Shown here: in pieces, positions 1 to 8,798 of the stretch
How positions within the stretch are numbered: position 1 is the first letter of the stretch
How the letters are laid out: every line of letters begins with the position of its first letter
From: Nostocales cyanobacterium
Lineage (GTDB): Bacteria; Cyanobacteriota; Cyanobacteriia; Cyanobacteriales; Nostocaceae
Direction of reading: 5' to 3'
Length of the DNA stretch: 46,270 bases
NCBI GenBank assembly: GCA_004292695.1
Contig: RDXV01000018.1
Span: 1-46,270 of the forward strand
Made by a program: the position numbers and the translations under genes
The notes under the pieces: model-generated
What the model was told of the DNA's origin: nothing
What the model saw: only the letters and a program-made list of their open reading frames with translations
The model's database searches: none

Positions 1-1567
1 TAGCTGTTCCGTTTGTGGGTTGTGTTCCTATTTCAACGGTGGTGATATCAATGTTGTTTTCTACATCTGTGTCATTTGCAAGAACATTGATAATTACTGC
101 TGTTCCTTCAGAAGTTGTTGCGGTGTCATTGTTTGCAACGGGGTTATTATTAACTATAACTTCTTCAGTTATGATTGCATCTAAAAGTACATTATTTGTG
201 CTAATCTCAACAGTTTCACTTTTTACAATACTACCATTTTGTGAGAAATTAACCTGATAGTTACCTGGCATTAGAAGTATTTGATAACCTCCTGCTTCCC
301 AGGTATTTAAAGTATTATTAAATGTTGTTCCTTGAATACCAGTAATACTAATAGCTACATCATTTAATCCTTCTCCAATAGAGTAAAAATTATCTTCATT
401 TAAATCTTTAAAGACAGTTCCTAACAACCATGCTTGATTATCTATTTCGCTATGATTACCAAAGTTTTGTGTAATTACTAAAGGTCCAACGTTAGTATTA
501 GGATTATTTTCTTCAATTATATCAATACCAACTTCTCGATAATTGGCATTCATTATATTCTCTCTATGTCCAGGTGGGTTTTGAATTCCTCCTTCATCAA
601 ATCCCCAATCAATTGCAAATCCAGCATGACCATAAAAAACTGATTCTGAAAACGCAAAAATACTTTCACCTACATTAGTAAATTGATATCCTGCATTTGT
701 AACACGTTCACCCAACGGTGGTTCACCTGGTAATTGATGGGATTGCTGATCAAAGCTAATCATCAATTCGTTGTGTCCTTGGGCGGCTTGATTTAACTGC
801 TCAGACCATGCTATAGGATTAGTAGGAATTAAGTTATTCCATTGATCTTGTAGTAGGTTTAAATCAACGTTAAAAAAATCAATCGCTCGCTTAACATCAG
901 CATCTAAAGAATTAGTTAAAAGTGAATATTCAGCGGCTGGATTCATCCGCATTCTATTCACTAATGTTAACATATATTGTTCATTCGCTGTGGGTTGAAC
1001 ATTAATAATCTGATTACTTAAAGATTCTTCTGTTTTCTCAATTTCTACAACTTTTCCACCTAATGTAACTTTTGCAATATCATTTTCATTATCTAACTGT
1101 GCTAACTGAGATTGAGTTAAATTTTCACCTGTTACAAAAGCGGCAAATTTCGCTCCTTCATCCCCTTTTGTGTCTGTACTATTAATAATGCTATCCAGTT
1201 TATGACCATATTCTTCTAATACTAATTTAGCAATTGCTTCTATATTATTAATATTGCTTGTTAAAAATTCTGCTGCTATATAAATTCTATCAGTTGCTGC
1301 CGCAAAAGCTCCGTTTCCACCATCAATTTCACTGCTAGAAACTATCTCAATTGTCGGTAAAACTACTACATTATTTGCCCAAGCACTTTGTAAACCCGCT
1401 GGGGATGTACCAAAGGTTTGTATCATCTTGTCAGTAAATTCTACAGTTTGGGCAAATTGCTGGAGTTGCTGTTTAGCAGTATTTACTACTGTTTGGATGA
1501 TATCTTGTATATCATTACTGGTTATTTCGTTGAGATTTAGTGTACCAAAGGATTCTATAAGTTTCAT
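1..1567 (-). CDS. CAP/SCP-domain exoprotein, C-terminus cut by window edge
   Basis: This is an open minus-strand frame of 522 codons from ATG at 1567 that runs off the left edge without a stop. I translated it by hand. Residues about 60-175 look like the N-terminal module of large cyanobacterial exoproteins, with a zincin-like LVLEEYGHKLD stretch followed by GDEGAKFAAFV. Residues about 195-370 are a CAP/SCP (PR-1-like) domain: NRMRMNPAAEY, HNELMI, NVGESIFA and HRENIMNANYREVGID are its usual blocks. A SdrD/Cna-type beta domain (GTVFKDLNEDNFYSIGEGL) follows. Near the cut, NNPVANNDTATTSEGTAV is the start of a cadherin-like/VCBS repeat of the kind found in long RTX-type proteins. No signal peptide is visible, so export would need a C-terminal signal, as in type I secretion; that is inference. 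The true length is unknown. Confidence 0.85.
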   Translation of the reverse strand, partial: MKLIESFGTLNLNEITSNDIQDIIQTVVNTAKQQLQQFAQTVEFTDKMIQTFGTSPAGLQSAWANNVVVLPTIEIVSSSEIDGGNGAFAAATDRIYIAAEFLTSNINNIEAIAKLVLEEYGHKLDSIINSTDTKGDEGAKFAAFVTGENLTQSQLAQLDNENDIAKVTLGGKVVEIEKTEESLSNQIINVQPTANEQYMLTLVNRMRMNPAAEYSLLTNSLDADVKRAIDFFNVDLNLLQDQWNNLIPTNPIAWSEQLNQAAQGHNELMISFDQQSHQLPGEPPLGERVTNAGYQFTNVGESIFAFSESVFYGHAGFAIDWGFDEGGIQNPPGHRENIMNANYREVGIDIIEENNPNTNVGPLVITQNFGNHSEIDNQAWLLGTVFKDLNEDNFYSIGEGLNDVAISITGIQGTTFNNTLNTWEAGGYQILLMPGNYQVNFSQNGSIVKSETVEISTNNVLLDAIITEEVIVNNNPVANNDTATTSEGTAVIINVLANDTDVENNIDITTVEIGTQPTNGTA

Positions 1568-1775
1568 TTTTTTAACCTAGTCCTTAATGTAGCAATTCTA
1601 TGATTATTTTCCCCTACAAAATACTCTAAAGCGTCAACTTAATCAAGTTAAAGTTTTGACTATTTACATTTTTTTAACTATTGGTGTTATTTATTTACTG
1701 TAATACTGATTTTATAGATAAATATGGGAAAATAAATTTAATGTTAATGACATTTGTCAATAGTATTTTCACTGA

Positions 1776-1810
1776 TAAATCCCCGAATTAACCAGGAAAT
1801 CGAGGATTTA
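1776..1810 (-). terminator. Hairpin after aroA, possible terminator
   Basis: The arms TAAATCCCCGA (1776-1786) and TCGAGGATTTA (1800-1810) pair over 11 bp with one mismatch around a 13-base loop. The hairpin starts 22 bp beyond the aroA stop codon. There is no U-tract on the minus strand, so it may stabilise the mRNA end rather than terminate by itself. Confidence 0.4.
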
Positions 1811-1832
1811 AAGTTTTAGATTTTTACTTATT

Positions 1833-3182
1833 TTACTGGCAAATACTGACTAGGGTATCAGTGAAGTTGGGGTAAGAAATAGCTGCTGCTTCGGCACGGT
1901 ATATAGTGGTAGTACCTATAGCATTAAGGGACGCGATCGCCAAACTCATAGCTATTCTATGATCAGTATGGCTATCTACTTCTGCACCCACTAAACCAGT
2001 ACCACCGGTAATTTCCATTCCATCGGGTAACTCTGTTACTTTTGCACCCATTTTATTAAGTTGTTGTGCCATCACGGTAATGCGATCGCTTTCTTTAACT
2101 CGCAATTCTGCCGCATCTTTAATAATTGTTGTCCCCTCAGCAAAAACCGCAGCTACCGCTAAAATAGGAATCTCATCAATTAATCTGGGTATAATATCCC
2201 CAGCAATGGTACAGCTTTTTAACTGACTAGAACGCACCCGCAAGTCTGCAACCGGTTCTCCTGCAACTTCCCGCTGGTTTTCCATTTGGATATCTGCACC
2301 CATCATTTCCAGCGCTTCTAAAATTCCGGTACGGGTGGGGTTCACACCGACATTTTCCACCACTAACTCTGAACCAGGAACGATAGATGCAGCAATTAAC
2401 CAAAAAGCCGCAGAACTAATATCACCAGGAACTACAACTTTTTGTCCGTATAATTTCGCATTTCCCGTAATTGTCACACTGTTAGTTTCCGGGTCAATAC
2501 TTAATTCTGCCCCAAATGCTTTTAACATTCGTTCGCTATGATCCCGTGATAATGCGGGTTCTGTAACGGTGGTCTGACCTTCTGTGTTTAAACCAGCAAG
2601 TAAAATACAAGACTTGACCTGGGCGGAAGCGATGGGTGAATGATAATGTATGGGTTTCAGTGCTTGGCCTTGAATTGCTAAAGGTGCTAAAGTATTACCC
2701 TTACGTCCCCAAATTTGCGCCCCCATTTGTTGTAGCGGGTTTACCACACGGGACATTGGACGCGATCGCAATGATCCATCACCTGTAACCGCAAAAAACC
2801 GCCCTGGATGGGAAGCTAACAACCCTAACATTAAGCGGATCGTTGTTCCCGAATTACCCGCATCTAGTATATCTACTGGTTCTTGGAAATTACCTAAACC
2901 AATACCTCTAACCTTTACCAATTCCGTATTTAACTCAGAAATTTCCGCACCTAACGCCCGAAAACAGTTAGCAGTGCTACGGGGATCTTCACCTAACAGC
3001 AGTCCTTGAATTTCCGTTTCCCCCTCGGCGATCGCCCCCAACATCAAAGCACGGTGGGAAATAGACTTATCCCCAGGAACTTGAACCCGACCATGCAATG
3101 ATACATCAGCAGAGGATCGCTGAATAATTAAATTTTGAGAAGCGTTTGCTTGAGTTTCTAAAGTGATAACAGCAGCCGACAT
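1833..3182 (-). CDS. aroA: 3-phosphoshikimate 1-carboxyvinyltransferase (EPSP synthase)
   Basis: This enzyme transfers the enolpyruvyl group of PEP to shikimate-3-phosphate, the sixth step of the shikimate pathway to chorismate. At 449 aa it is full length. Family blocks are in order: PGDKSISHR (about 36-44, substrate-binding Lys/Ser/Arg), GNSGTT (about 109-114), [12 protein letters not shown] (about 134-145), SAQ (about 186-188), the IDEIP block with the catalytic Asp (about 335-339) and LRVKESDR (about 360-367). The middle of the protein, with a [13 protein letters not shown] block, resembles the bacterial class II branch. The glycine of the GNSGTT loop is retained rather than replaced by alanine as in the glyphosate-insensitive CP4 enzyme. 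It stands alone on the minus strand with no operon partner. Confidence 0.97.
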   Translation of the reverse strand: MSAAVITLETQANASQNLIIQRSSADVSLHGRVQVPGDKSISHRALMLGAIAEGETEIQGLLLGEDPRSTANCFRALGAEISELNTELVKVRGIGLGNFQEPVDILDAGNSGTTIRLMLGLLASHPGRFFAVTGDGSLRSRPMSRVVNPLQQMGAQIWGRKGNTLAPLAIQGQALKPIHYHSPIASAQVKSCILLAGLNTEGQTTVTEPALSRDHSERMLKAFGAELSIDPETNSVTITGNAKLYGQKVVVPGDISSAAFWLIAASIVPGSELVVENVGVNPTRTGILEALEMMGADIQMENQREVAGEPVADLRVRSSQLKSCTIAGDIIPRLIDEIPILAVAAVFAEGTTIIKDAAELRVKESDRITVMAQQLNKMGAKVTELPDGMEITGGTGLVGAEVDSHTDHRIAMSLAIASLNAIGTTTIYRAEAAAISYPNFTDTLVSICQ

Positions 3183-3658
3183 TAGATTTTATATTACATA
3201 AGGTTGAATAGTTATCATATCTGTTGAGATAGGAAACAGGGAACAGGATCAGCCGGTGAAGAAGTACCGATAATTTGTCAATCTTTTCTTTTCTTTCTAT
3301 CTAGTAGAACTTACGCAAAAGAACTAAATAATCAGGTTTTCGCAGGATAGGGGAATAAAAAGAAAAACCCTACACCCTACACCCAGCCATGATGATAAAT
3401 TTTGTGGGTAAGTCCTGATGAAAATTAAGTAACAAATCTTTGAATTTAGCCAACAAGATAAATATTACCCTATAAATAACAATATTATAGGAGTTTAGAC
3501 TGAGATTATAGTTTTTCGTCCCCATTTGTCTAGATTAATAAAATAATAAATTCGGTTAATATTAGTCAGGTTTTACTATTGAGTTACTTAAAATAACTTT
3601 TTAGATCACCTAGTATTAATTTGATTTTATTCAACTGCTTCTCACACTCATTGCTCTC
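3183..3658. other. Gene-free stretch upstream of aroA
   Basis: This 476-bp AT-rich spacer separates two divergent genes. It holds the MITE-like repeat at 3306-3416. Otherwise I see only low-complexity AT sequence, and no convincing promoter box or RNA gene. Confidence 0.6.
3306..3416. repeat. MITE-like repeat, family A copy 1
   Basis: This element of about 111 bp has imperfect terminal inverted repeats: AGAACTTACGCAAAA at 3306-3320 and, read on the other strand, AGGACTTACCCACAAA from 3416. The interior contains CAGGTTTTCGCAGGATAGG and the heptamer run CCCTACACCCTACACCC. The same order of blocks recurs at 42468-42605, and inverted at 21238-21356. No coding capacity is present. Confidence 0.7.
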
Positions 3659-4171
3659 ATGCTTACTCATCATCGTAAACCTGTGTGTCTATCAATGATT
3701 TCCACTGACTTACCAGTTTGGTCAGTTGTGGAAACATCAGGAACACTGTATCAAAAAGATACTGATAGATTCCACCTACTATTGACTGCACCACCTCTAA
3801 TTACTTGCGAAGTCGGTAACTTATTGACTTCAGAAGATCCTCAAACTCTCCCTAAAAAACATATTCATACCCCTTCGAGTCCGAGAATTTTGTGGTTAGA
3901 GATTTCTCCCTATCGTATCACCATGACCATGCAAGGTAACACCCAAGTCAGTTATCGGCATTCTTGGGAGCAAGGGGTTTATGGTGTCAGTCGTTACTGG
4001 TTACCCAATGAATGTTTACAACCTAGTAAACCTATTCGCTTACGTAATTTCACAAATCTTTTACATTTGACAGGGAAAAATATACCAGAACATTTGCGGA
4101 TTGAATATGAATTATGGTCAGAAAAATTACAGTTAGGACGCTACATACTGAACTTAGAAATTCATCACTAA
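3659..4171 (+). CDS. Conserved hypothetical protein, 170 aa
   Basis: I do not recognise a named family. The protein is soluble-looking, without a signal peptide or membrane segment, and rich in Leu, Thr and aromatic residues. It has a mixed beta-strand pattern (RILWLEISPYRITMTM; YRHSWEQGVYGVSRYWL). No Shine-Dalgarno precedes the ATG at 3659, and the in-frame ATG at 3695 (MISTDLPVW) is an alternative start. It is flanked by a MITE-bearing spacer on the left and a degraded region on the right, and has no operon partner. Its length and even composition support a real gene, but the function cannot be assigned. Confidence 0.6.
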   Translation: MLTHHRKPVCLSMISTDLPVWSVVETSGTLYQKDTDRFHLLLTAPPLITCEVGNLLTSEDPQTLPKKHIHTPSSPRILWLEISPYRITMTMQGNTQVSYRHSWEQGVYGVSRYWLPNECLQPSKPIRLRNFTNLLHLTGKNIPEHLRIEYELWSEKLQLGRYILNLEIHH

Positions 4172-4204
4172 CAATCAGGAGCATCCCAATTTTGAAAAAA
4201 TAAC

Positions 4205-4420
4205 CTCAGCAACACCAAAAACTCTCTGAAAATCTCTTACCTACCCTGTGGGAACACCTGATCTTCGAGCTTGTGTAAGTGGTGCTTGCCGAATCAATGT
4301 AAAACCTAGATATATCAAAGGTATCCAATGCCCAAGACGGTGGACTGCGATTCCTCCCACTCCTTGAAGGGATGGACTTCCTGGCCGTCTTCTGTGAGGT
4401 ACAGAGTTTTTTATCCATGT
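4205..4420 (-). pseudogene. Possible relic of an IS200/IS605-type element 3' end
   Basis: This segment is more GC-rich than its surroundings. All three minus-strand frames have few stops, but none matches a protein I recognise. On the minus strand GAAGTCCATCCCTTCAAGG (about 4388-4370) followed by AGTGGGAGGA can fold as a short hairpin with CCC/GGG pairing. This resembles the GAAGTCC... hairpin seen at the right ends of cyanobacterial tnpB elements. The assignment rests on pattern memory alone and is weak. A 70-codon frame here is probably not translated. Confidence 0.25.
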
Positions 4421-4431
4421 ATATACAATAT

Positions 4432-5283
4432 TTAATTATCTCCTAACCCTTGACGGGCAAATATTTCTATCATTTCACTTCTAGTTAAATTCCTCTCCAT
4501 CGCTAATTCATCCAATTTTGCCCATGCGGTATCTGTTAACCGAATAGACCTGAGTTTTTTACTCTCATCCCCATAGTCAGCTTTAAACCTACCCTCTGAT
4601 GTACGTTTGCGTCTAGGAGATTTGCGCTTAGTTCCTGAATATTGACCACCATGTATATCTAATTTATTACTGGTGATTAAATTAACTAAATTATCAACTA
4701 GGCGATCGCGTTCCATAGGTAAAATATCCCCACCATGTAACATATACTGAATAATCGTAAAATACACCAAAGTTCCCAAGAAAATCCGTGCTGCTACTTG
4801 TGCATCTGGTAACTGTAATTCTGGATGAGTTACAAAATACTGAGTAATTGCCTGTAAACCAGTTTTATCTAAATTGCTGACAAAAACCCTCGCTAATGAA
4901 GGAAAACGCCCTGATTCGGCAATAATTAACCTGATAAAATTCAATGATTCCTGGGAACAAGCAATGTTATTTAAAATATTGTTAGCAATACGACGCAAAA
5001 CTATTTCCGGTTCTCCTGCGAGAAATTGCGGATCTTGAGGATTATAAACCGCTAAATATTTCTGTTGCGTTAATTTTTCAATCAATGCAGTAAATAACCC
5101 TTCTTTATCCTGAAAATAGCTATATACCGTTGCTTTTGATACTCCTGCCGCCTCTGTAACTTTATCCATCGTAGTTGCAGCATAACCATGTGTTAAAAAT
5201 TCCTGCATTGCACCAGCCAGGATAGCATCAACTTTATCTGTAACTTTATCTGTTAAATCTATTTTTTTACTTTTTTTTGACAT
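4432..5283 (-). CDS. TetR/AcrR regulator with C-terminal ribbon-helix-helix domain
   Basis: Residues about 20-70 form a TetR N-terminal domain: the helix-turn-helix reads TTMDKVTEAAGVSKATVYSY, followed by FQDKEGLFTALIEKL. Residues about 75-210 are the helical ligand and dimerisation domain, with the AefR-like C-terminal pattern. A strongly basic linker (about 217-242, KRKSPRRKR) then leads to a second DNA-binding fold at about 243-278. There LRSIRLTDTAWAKLDEL plus a LTRSEMIEIFARQ helix match a CopG/MetJ-type ribbon-helix-helix. At 283 aa it is about 80 residues longer than a usual TetR protein. It is divergent from the exporter operon at 5447 with a 163-bp shared promoter region, so autoregulation and control of the exporter are likely (inference). 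The ligand is unknown. Confidence 0.88.
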   Translation of the reverse strand: MSKKSKKIDLTDKVTDKVDAILAGAMQEFLTHGYAATTMDKVTEAAGVSKATVYSYFQDKEGLFTALIEKLTQQKYLAVYNPQDPQFLAGEPEIVLRRIANNILNNIACSQESLNFIRLIIAESGRFPSLARVFVSNLDKTGLQAITQYFVTHPELQLPDAQVAARIFLGTLVYFTIIQYMLHGGDILPMERDRLVDNLVNLITSNKLDIHGGQYSGTKRKSPRRKRTSEGRFKADYGDESKKLRSIRLTDTAWAKLDELAMERNLTRSEMIEIFARQGLGDN

Positions 5284-5338
5284 ATAAGTAACCTAAATCA
5301 ATATTTTGGGATTATTTTGGCATTTTTTTGGCATTTTT

Positions 5339-5385
5339 TTGGCGATCGCCCTTGACATTATTATAATGAACGGTTTAGTTTAGTA
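5339..5385. promoter_or_regulatory. Divergent promoter/operator between tetR and the exporter operon
   Basis: On the plus strand TTGGCG (5339-5344) and TATAAT (5362-5367) are 17 bp apart. On the minus strand another TATAAT (5365-5360) overlaps it, so the two -10 boxes lie on top of each other. TTGACA (5352-5357) sits between them, and AACGGTTTAGTTTAG (5369-5383) directly downstream resembles half-sites bound by TetR-family repressors. A HIP1 site overlaps at 5342-5349. None of this is experimentally shown. Confidence 0.45.
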
Positions 5386-5446
5386 AGGTAAATCTACCTT
5401 TTGGTGTGACACTTACGTAAATCCTATAGGAAAAAGGGTTAACTAT

Positions 5447-6742
5447 ATGATGCCAGATATCAGTTTCAAACCCAGTTACAAACCAGTTATTATTTTGGGT
5501 GCAGCAGCAATTTTAGGTGTTGGTGGTTTGCAAGGATATCAAATTGTACAAAGTCAAAGGGAAACCAGCAAAAAACCTCAAGTATCCCAAATTACTACAC
5601 CACAAATTAACACCATCACAGCATTAGGAAGACTAGAACCCCAAGGAGAGGTAATAAAATTATCAGCACCTACATCTAGTCAAGGTTACAGAGTAGAAAA
5701 AATCCTAGTCAAAGAAGGGGATCAGGTCAAAACCGGACAAGTAATAGCGATTTTAGATAGTATTTCTCCCTTAGAAGCAGCATATCAAGAAGCAAAAGCA
5801 GCAGTAAAAATTGCCCAGGTAAACCTAGAAAAAGTAAAACAAGGGGCAAAAACTGGAGAAATTCAAGCGCAAACAGCGGAAATTGCCAGAATAGAAGCGC
5901 AAAAACAGGGTGATGAAAACGGACAGAAAGAAACAATAGCCAGATTAGAAGCACAATGGCAAGGTGAAACAACAGCCCAACGCGCAACAATCAACAGACT
6001 ACAAGCGGAACTGAAAAATGCCCAAGTTGAACTGCAAAGATATCAGCAACTTTACCGAGATGGAGCAATTTCTCAGTCATTATTTGACAGTAAAAATCTT
6101 AGTGTTGATACCATTACTCAACAGTTAAGGGAAGCAAAAGCTAACCTACAACGTATTGATAGCACGGGACGCAAGCAAATTAATGAAGCCAAAAATGCTT
6201 TGACCCGGATTCAAAATACTGGTAGTAAACAAGTCACTTCAGCGAAAGCAACATTAGATAAAATTGCCGAAGTCCGTCCGGTAGATATAGCAGCAGCACA
6301 AGCAGAATTAAGCCGTGCTATGGCAGCAGCTAAACAAGCAAAGGCAAATTTAGACCAGGCTTATGTAAAATCACCGCAGGATGGTGTAATTTTTGATATT
6401 TATACTCATGCTGGGGAAGTGGTATCTAATGAGGGGATAGTGGAAATTGGGCAAACTAATCAGATGTTTGCAGTTGCGGAAGTTTACCAAAGTGATATCA
6501 GTAAAATCCGTAATCAACAACAGGTAAAAATATCGAGTGTTTCTTTACCTCAAGAATTACAGGGAACGGTAGAAAGTGTTGGTTGGAAGGTACAAAGGCA
6601 AAATGTGATTAATGCAGATCCTAGTGAAAATATTGATTCTAGGGTTGTGGAAGTTCACGTTAAGTTAGATCAAGAGTCTAGTAATAAAGCAGCAAAATTT
6701 ACTAATTTACAGGTTAAGGCAGTGTTTTTACTAGATAAATAA
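5447..6742 (+). CDS. devB: DevB-type membrane fusion protein (HlyD family)
   Basis: This is the periplasmic adaptor of a DevBCA-type ABC exporter, linking the inner-membrane permease to a TolC-like outer-membrane channel. An N-terminal transmembrane anchor (about residues 13-32) is followed by a lipoyl-like half (ALGRLEPQGEVIKLSAP, then VKEGDQVKTGQVIAILDS). A long Gln/Ala/Lys-rich coiled-coil hairpin (about 110-300) comes next, then the second lipoyl half (VKSPQDGVIFDIYTHAGEVV) and a beta-barrel (FAVAEVYQSDISKI). At 431 aa it is of normal length. It is first in a three-gene operon with devC and devA-like genes. The TetR-RHH neighbour suggests a paralogue answering to a chemical signal rather than the heterocyst-glycolipid exporter itself, but the substrate cannot be read from the sequence. 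Confidence 0.92.
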   Translation: MMPDISFKPSYKPVIILGAAAILGVGGLQGYQIVQSQRETSKKPQVSQITTPQINTITALGRLEPQGEVIKLSAPTSSQGYRVEKILVKEGDQVKTGQVIAILDSISPLEAAYQEAKAAVKIAQVNLEKVKQGAKTGEIQAQTAEIARIEAQKQGDENGQKETIARLEAQWQGETTAQRATINRLQAELKNAQVELQRYQQLYRDGAISQSLFDSKNLSVDTITQQLREAKANLQRIDSTGRKQINEAKNALTRIQNTGSKQVTSAKATLDKIAEVRPVDIAAAQAELSRAMAAAKQAKANLDQAYVKSPQDGVIFDIYTHAGEVVSNEGIVEIGQTNQMFAVAEVYQSDISKIRNQQQVKISSVSLPQELQGTVESVGWKVQRQNVINADPSENIDSRVVEVHVKLDQESSNKAAKFTNLQVKAVFLLDK

Positions 6743-6811
6743 TATTTGATGTATGAGTTTTTTAATAACCCGCAGAGACACAGAGTAAGAGGGGAAAGGT
6801 AGGTTTTATAT

Positions 6812-7993
6812 ATGGTTGGATTTATTCAAGAGTTGCAAAGACGCACTCCGTTGGGATGGTTACAATTAAATCATCAAAAAAGTCGGTTGTTGGTGGCGAT
6901 ATCTGGTATTGCTTTTGCAGATGTACTGATTTTTATGCAGTTGGGTTTTCAAAATGCGTTATATGACAGCAATACTAGATTTCATCGCTCTGTGAATGCA
7001 GATATCATATTAATTAGTCCCCAGAGTAAAAATTTACAAAATATGTCCACATTTTCCCGGAGGAGATTATTACAAGCTGCGGATGTACCTGGTGTGAAAT
7101 CTGCACAAGCCATGTATACTGGTTTAGTAACTTGGAAAAATCCCCAAACTAAACGTAAAACATCTGTACAAGCAATAGCATTTAGTCCTGAACAGTCAGC
7201 ATTAAATATACCAGAAATTGATCATCAATTAGATATTATTAAATTACCCGATCAGTTTCTTTTTGATCGAGGTGCAAGGGGAGATTATGATCAAGTTTTT
7301 GCTCAAATGGATGCGGGTAAAACTGTCAGTACAGAGATAGAAAAACGGACAATTAATATTAGTGGTTTGTTTAAATTGGGTGCTTCTTTTGGTGCTGATG
7401 GAACTTTAGTTTCTAGTGATGAGAATTTTTTAAGAATCTTTCCCAGAAGATCAGTAGGGAGTGTTAGTTTAGGATTGATTAATGTTAAACCAGGATATGA
7501 TATAGAACAGGTAGCAGCAGCATTAAAAACGCATTTAGGAAATAATCAAGATGTGAAAGTTATCACTCATGCTGAATATGTAAAAATGGAAGAAGACTAT
7601 TGGAAAAAAGAAAGTCCCATCGGTTTTATTTTTAGTATTGGGGTATCAATGGGATTTATAGTAGGAGTGATTATTGTTTATCAAGTTTTATCTACAGATG
7701 TAAATTCCCATCTGAAAGAATATGCTACTTTTAAAGCAATGGGATATAACAACACCTATTTATTAGGAGTGATTTTTGAAGAAGCAATTATTTTAGCTGC
7801 ATTAGGATTTATTCCCGGTTTTATTATCCCATTAGGACTTTATAATTTAGCCAGAAACGCTACAAATTTACCTATATATATGACATTAGGTAGAGCATTA
7901 TTTGTTTTCATTCTCACCTTTATAATGTGTACAATTTCTGGAACAATAGCAACAGGGAAACTACAATCAGCAGATCCAGCAGATATGTTTTAA
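6812..7993 (+). CDS. devC: DevC-type ABC exporter permease
   Basis: This is the inner-membrane permease of the exporter. The N-terminus TPLGWLQLNHQKSRLLVAISGIAFADVLIFMQLGFQNAL is the usual DevC opening with the first membrane helix (positions about 13-51). A large extracytoplasmic domain (about 55-270, MacB/FtsX-like) follows, then three C-terminal helices (about 275-300, 320-345 and 360-385). Its 393 aa matches the family. It lies 69 bp after the DevB-type gene and 57 bp before the ATPase. The first gap carries a short CGCAGAGACACAGAG dispersed repeat and the second an STRR (8004-8027), so the operon has collected repeats without breaking its reading frames. Confidence 0.92.
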   Translation: MVGFIQELQRRTPLGWLQLNHQKSRLLVAISGIAFADVLIFMQLGFQNALYDSNTRFHRSVNADIILISPQSKNLQNMSTFSRRRLLQAADVPGVKSAQAMYTGLVTWKNPQTKRKTSVQAIAFSPEQSALNIPEIDHQLDIIKLPDQFLFDRGARGDYDQVFAQMDAGKTVSTEIEKRTINISGLFKLGASFGADGTLVSSDENFLRIFPRRSVGSVSLGLINVKPGYDIEQVAAALKTHLGNNQDVKVITHAEYVKMEEDYWKKESPIGFIFSIGVSMGFIVGVIIVYQVLSTDVNSHLKEYATFKAMGYNNTYLLGVIFEEAIILAALGFIPGFIIPLGLYNLARNATNLPIYMTLGRALFVFILTFIMCTISGTIATGKLQSADPADMF

Positions 7994-8003
7994 AGAAAGA
8001 ATT

Positions 8004-8027
8004 CAGGAGTCAGGAGTCAGGAGTCAG
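8004..8027. repeat. Heptamer STRR (CAGGAGT)n
   Basis: Three perfect CAGGAGT heptamers plus CAG lie in the gap between the permease and ATPase genes. The same unit, inverted, makes up most of 23748-23816, and a decayed copy occurs near 26220. Confidence 0.9.
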
Positions 8028-8050
8028 AATATTTAATATTAATCATAACT

Positions 8051-8767
8051 ATGGAAAACATAAATTCTTTACAACCAGTAATTGATGTCCAAAACCTTGA
8101 TCATTACTTTGGAACTGGACAACTGAAAAAACAAGTATTATTTAACATTAACCTTACCATTAACGCAGGGGAAATAGTCATCATGACTGGTCCATCTGGT
8201 TCTGGTAAAACCACCTTGTTAACCTTAGTGGGTGGTTTGCGTTCTGCACAGTCGGGAAGTTTGAAAATATTAGGAAAAGAACTGTGTAACGCAACTGCAA
8301 AACAACTCACCCAAGCAAGAAGAAATCACGGTTTTATTTTCCAAGCACATAATTTACATGGAAGTTTAACAGCAATACAAAATGTGAGAATGGGTTTAGA
8401 AGTACATCCGAAAATCTCACCTCAAGAAATGTTGAAGCGTTCGCAAAAAATGTTAGAAGAAGTAGGTTTAGGAGAAAGATTAAATTACTATCCAGATAAC
8501 TTATCAGGTGGACAAAAACAAAGGGTAGCTATTGCACGTGCATTAGTTAGTAATCCTAAGATTATTTTAGCAGATGAACCCACAGCCGCACTTGATAAAC
8601 AATCGGGTAGAGATGTGGTAGAATTAATGCAGAAATTAGCTAAAGAACATGGAGCAACTATTTTACTTGTTACCCATGATAATCGAATTTTAGATATTGC
8701 TGATCGGATTATTTATATGGAAGATGGTCATTTAATTAGAGATGGTGTGGGTGTGATGAGTTCATGA
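8051..8767 (+). CDS. devA: DevA-type ABC exporter ATPase
   Basis: This is the ATP-binding subunit that powers the DevBCA-type exporter. Walker A GPSGSGKT is at about 47-54, the Q-loop lies in FIFQAHNLHGSLT (about 95-107), signature LSGGQKQR at 151-158, Walker B IILADEP at 171-177 and the switch histidine in LLVTHD near 215. Its 238 aa is typical of LolD/MacB-like ATPases, to which DevA belongs. It is last in the operon; its end converges with the DUF29 gene only 31 bp away. Confidence 0.93.
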   Translation: MENINSLQPVIDVQNLDHYFGTGQLKKQVLFNINLTINAGEIVIMTGPSGSGKTTLLTLVGGLRSAQSGSLKILGKELCNATAKQLTQARRNHGFIFQAHNLHGSLTAIQNVRMGLEVHPKISPQEMLKRSQKMLEEVGLGERLNYYPDNLSGGQKQRVAIARALVSNPKIILADEPTAALDKQSGRDVVELMQKLAKEHGATILLVTHDNRILDIADRIIYMEDGHLIRDGVGVMSS

Positions 8768-8798
8768 AAAATGACCACAAAAAGAAGTAGAAGTTGAA

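Noticed and set aside
15-257. 80-codon plus-strand frame
   Set aside because: It is antisense to the CAP-domain gene, whose continuous minus-strand frame has recognisable domains.
4206-4418. 70-codon minus-strand frame
   Set aside because: Ser/Arg-rich with no family pattern; it falls in a probable degraded element and all frames there have few stops because of composition.
8004-8027. CAGGAGT tandem array considered as a CRISPR or origin iteron
   Set aside because: The unit is 7 bp without spacers, and the same unit type occurs at many intergenic sites, which is the usual STRR behaviour in heterocystous cyanobacteria.
5447-8767. Assigning the exporter operon as the heterocyst glycolipid DevBCA itself
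   Set aside because: Heterocystous genomes carry several paralogues and this one faces a TetR-type regulator; no NtcA-type GTA-N8-TAC site is seen upstream, so only the family-level call is kept.
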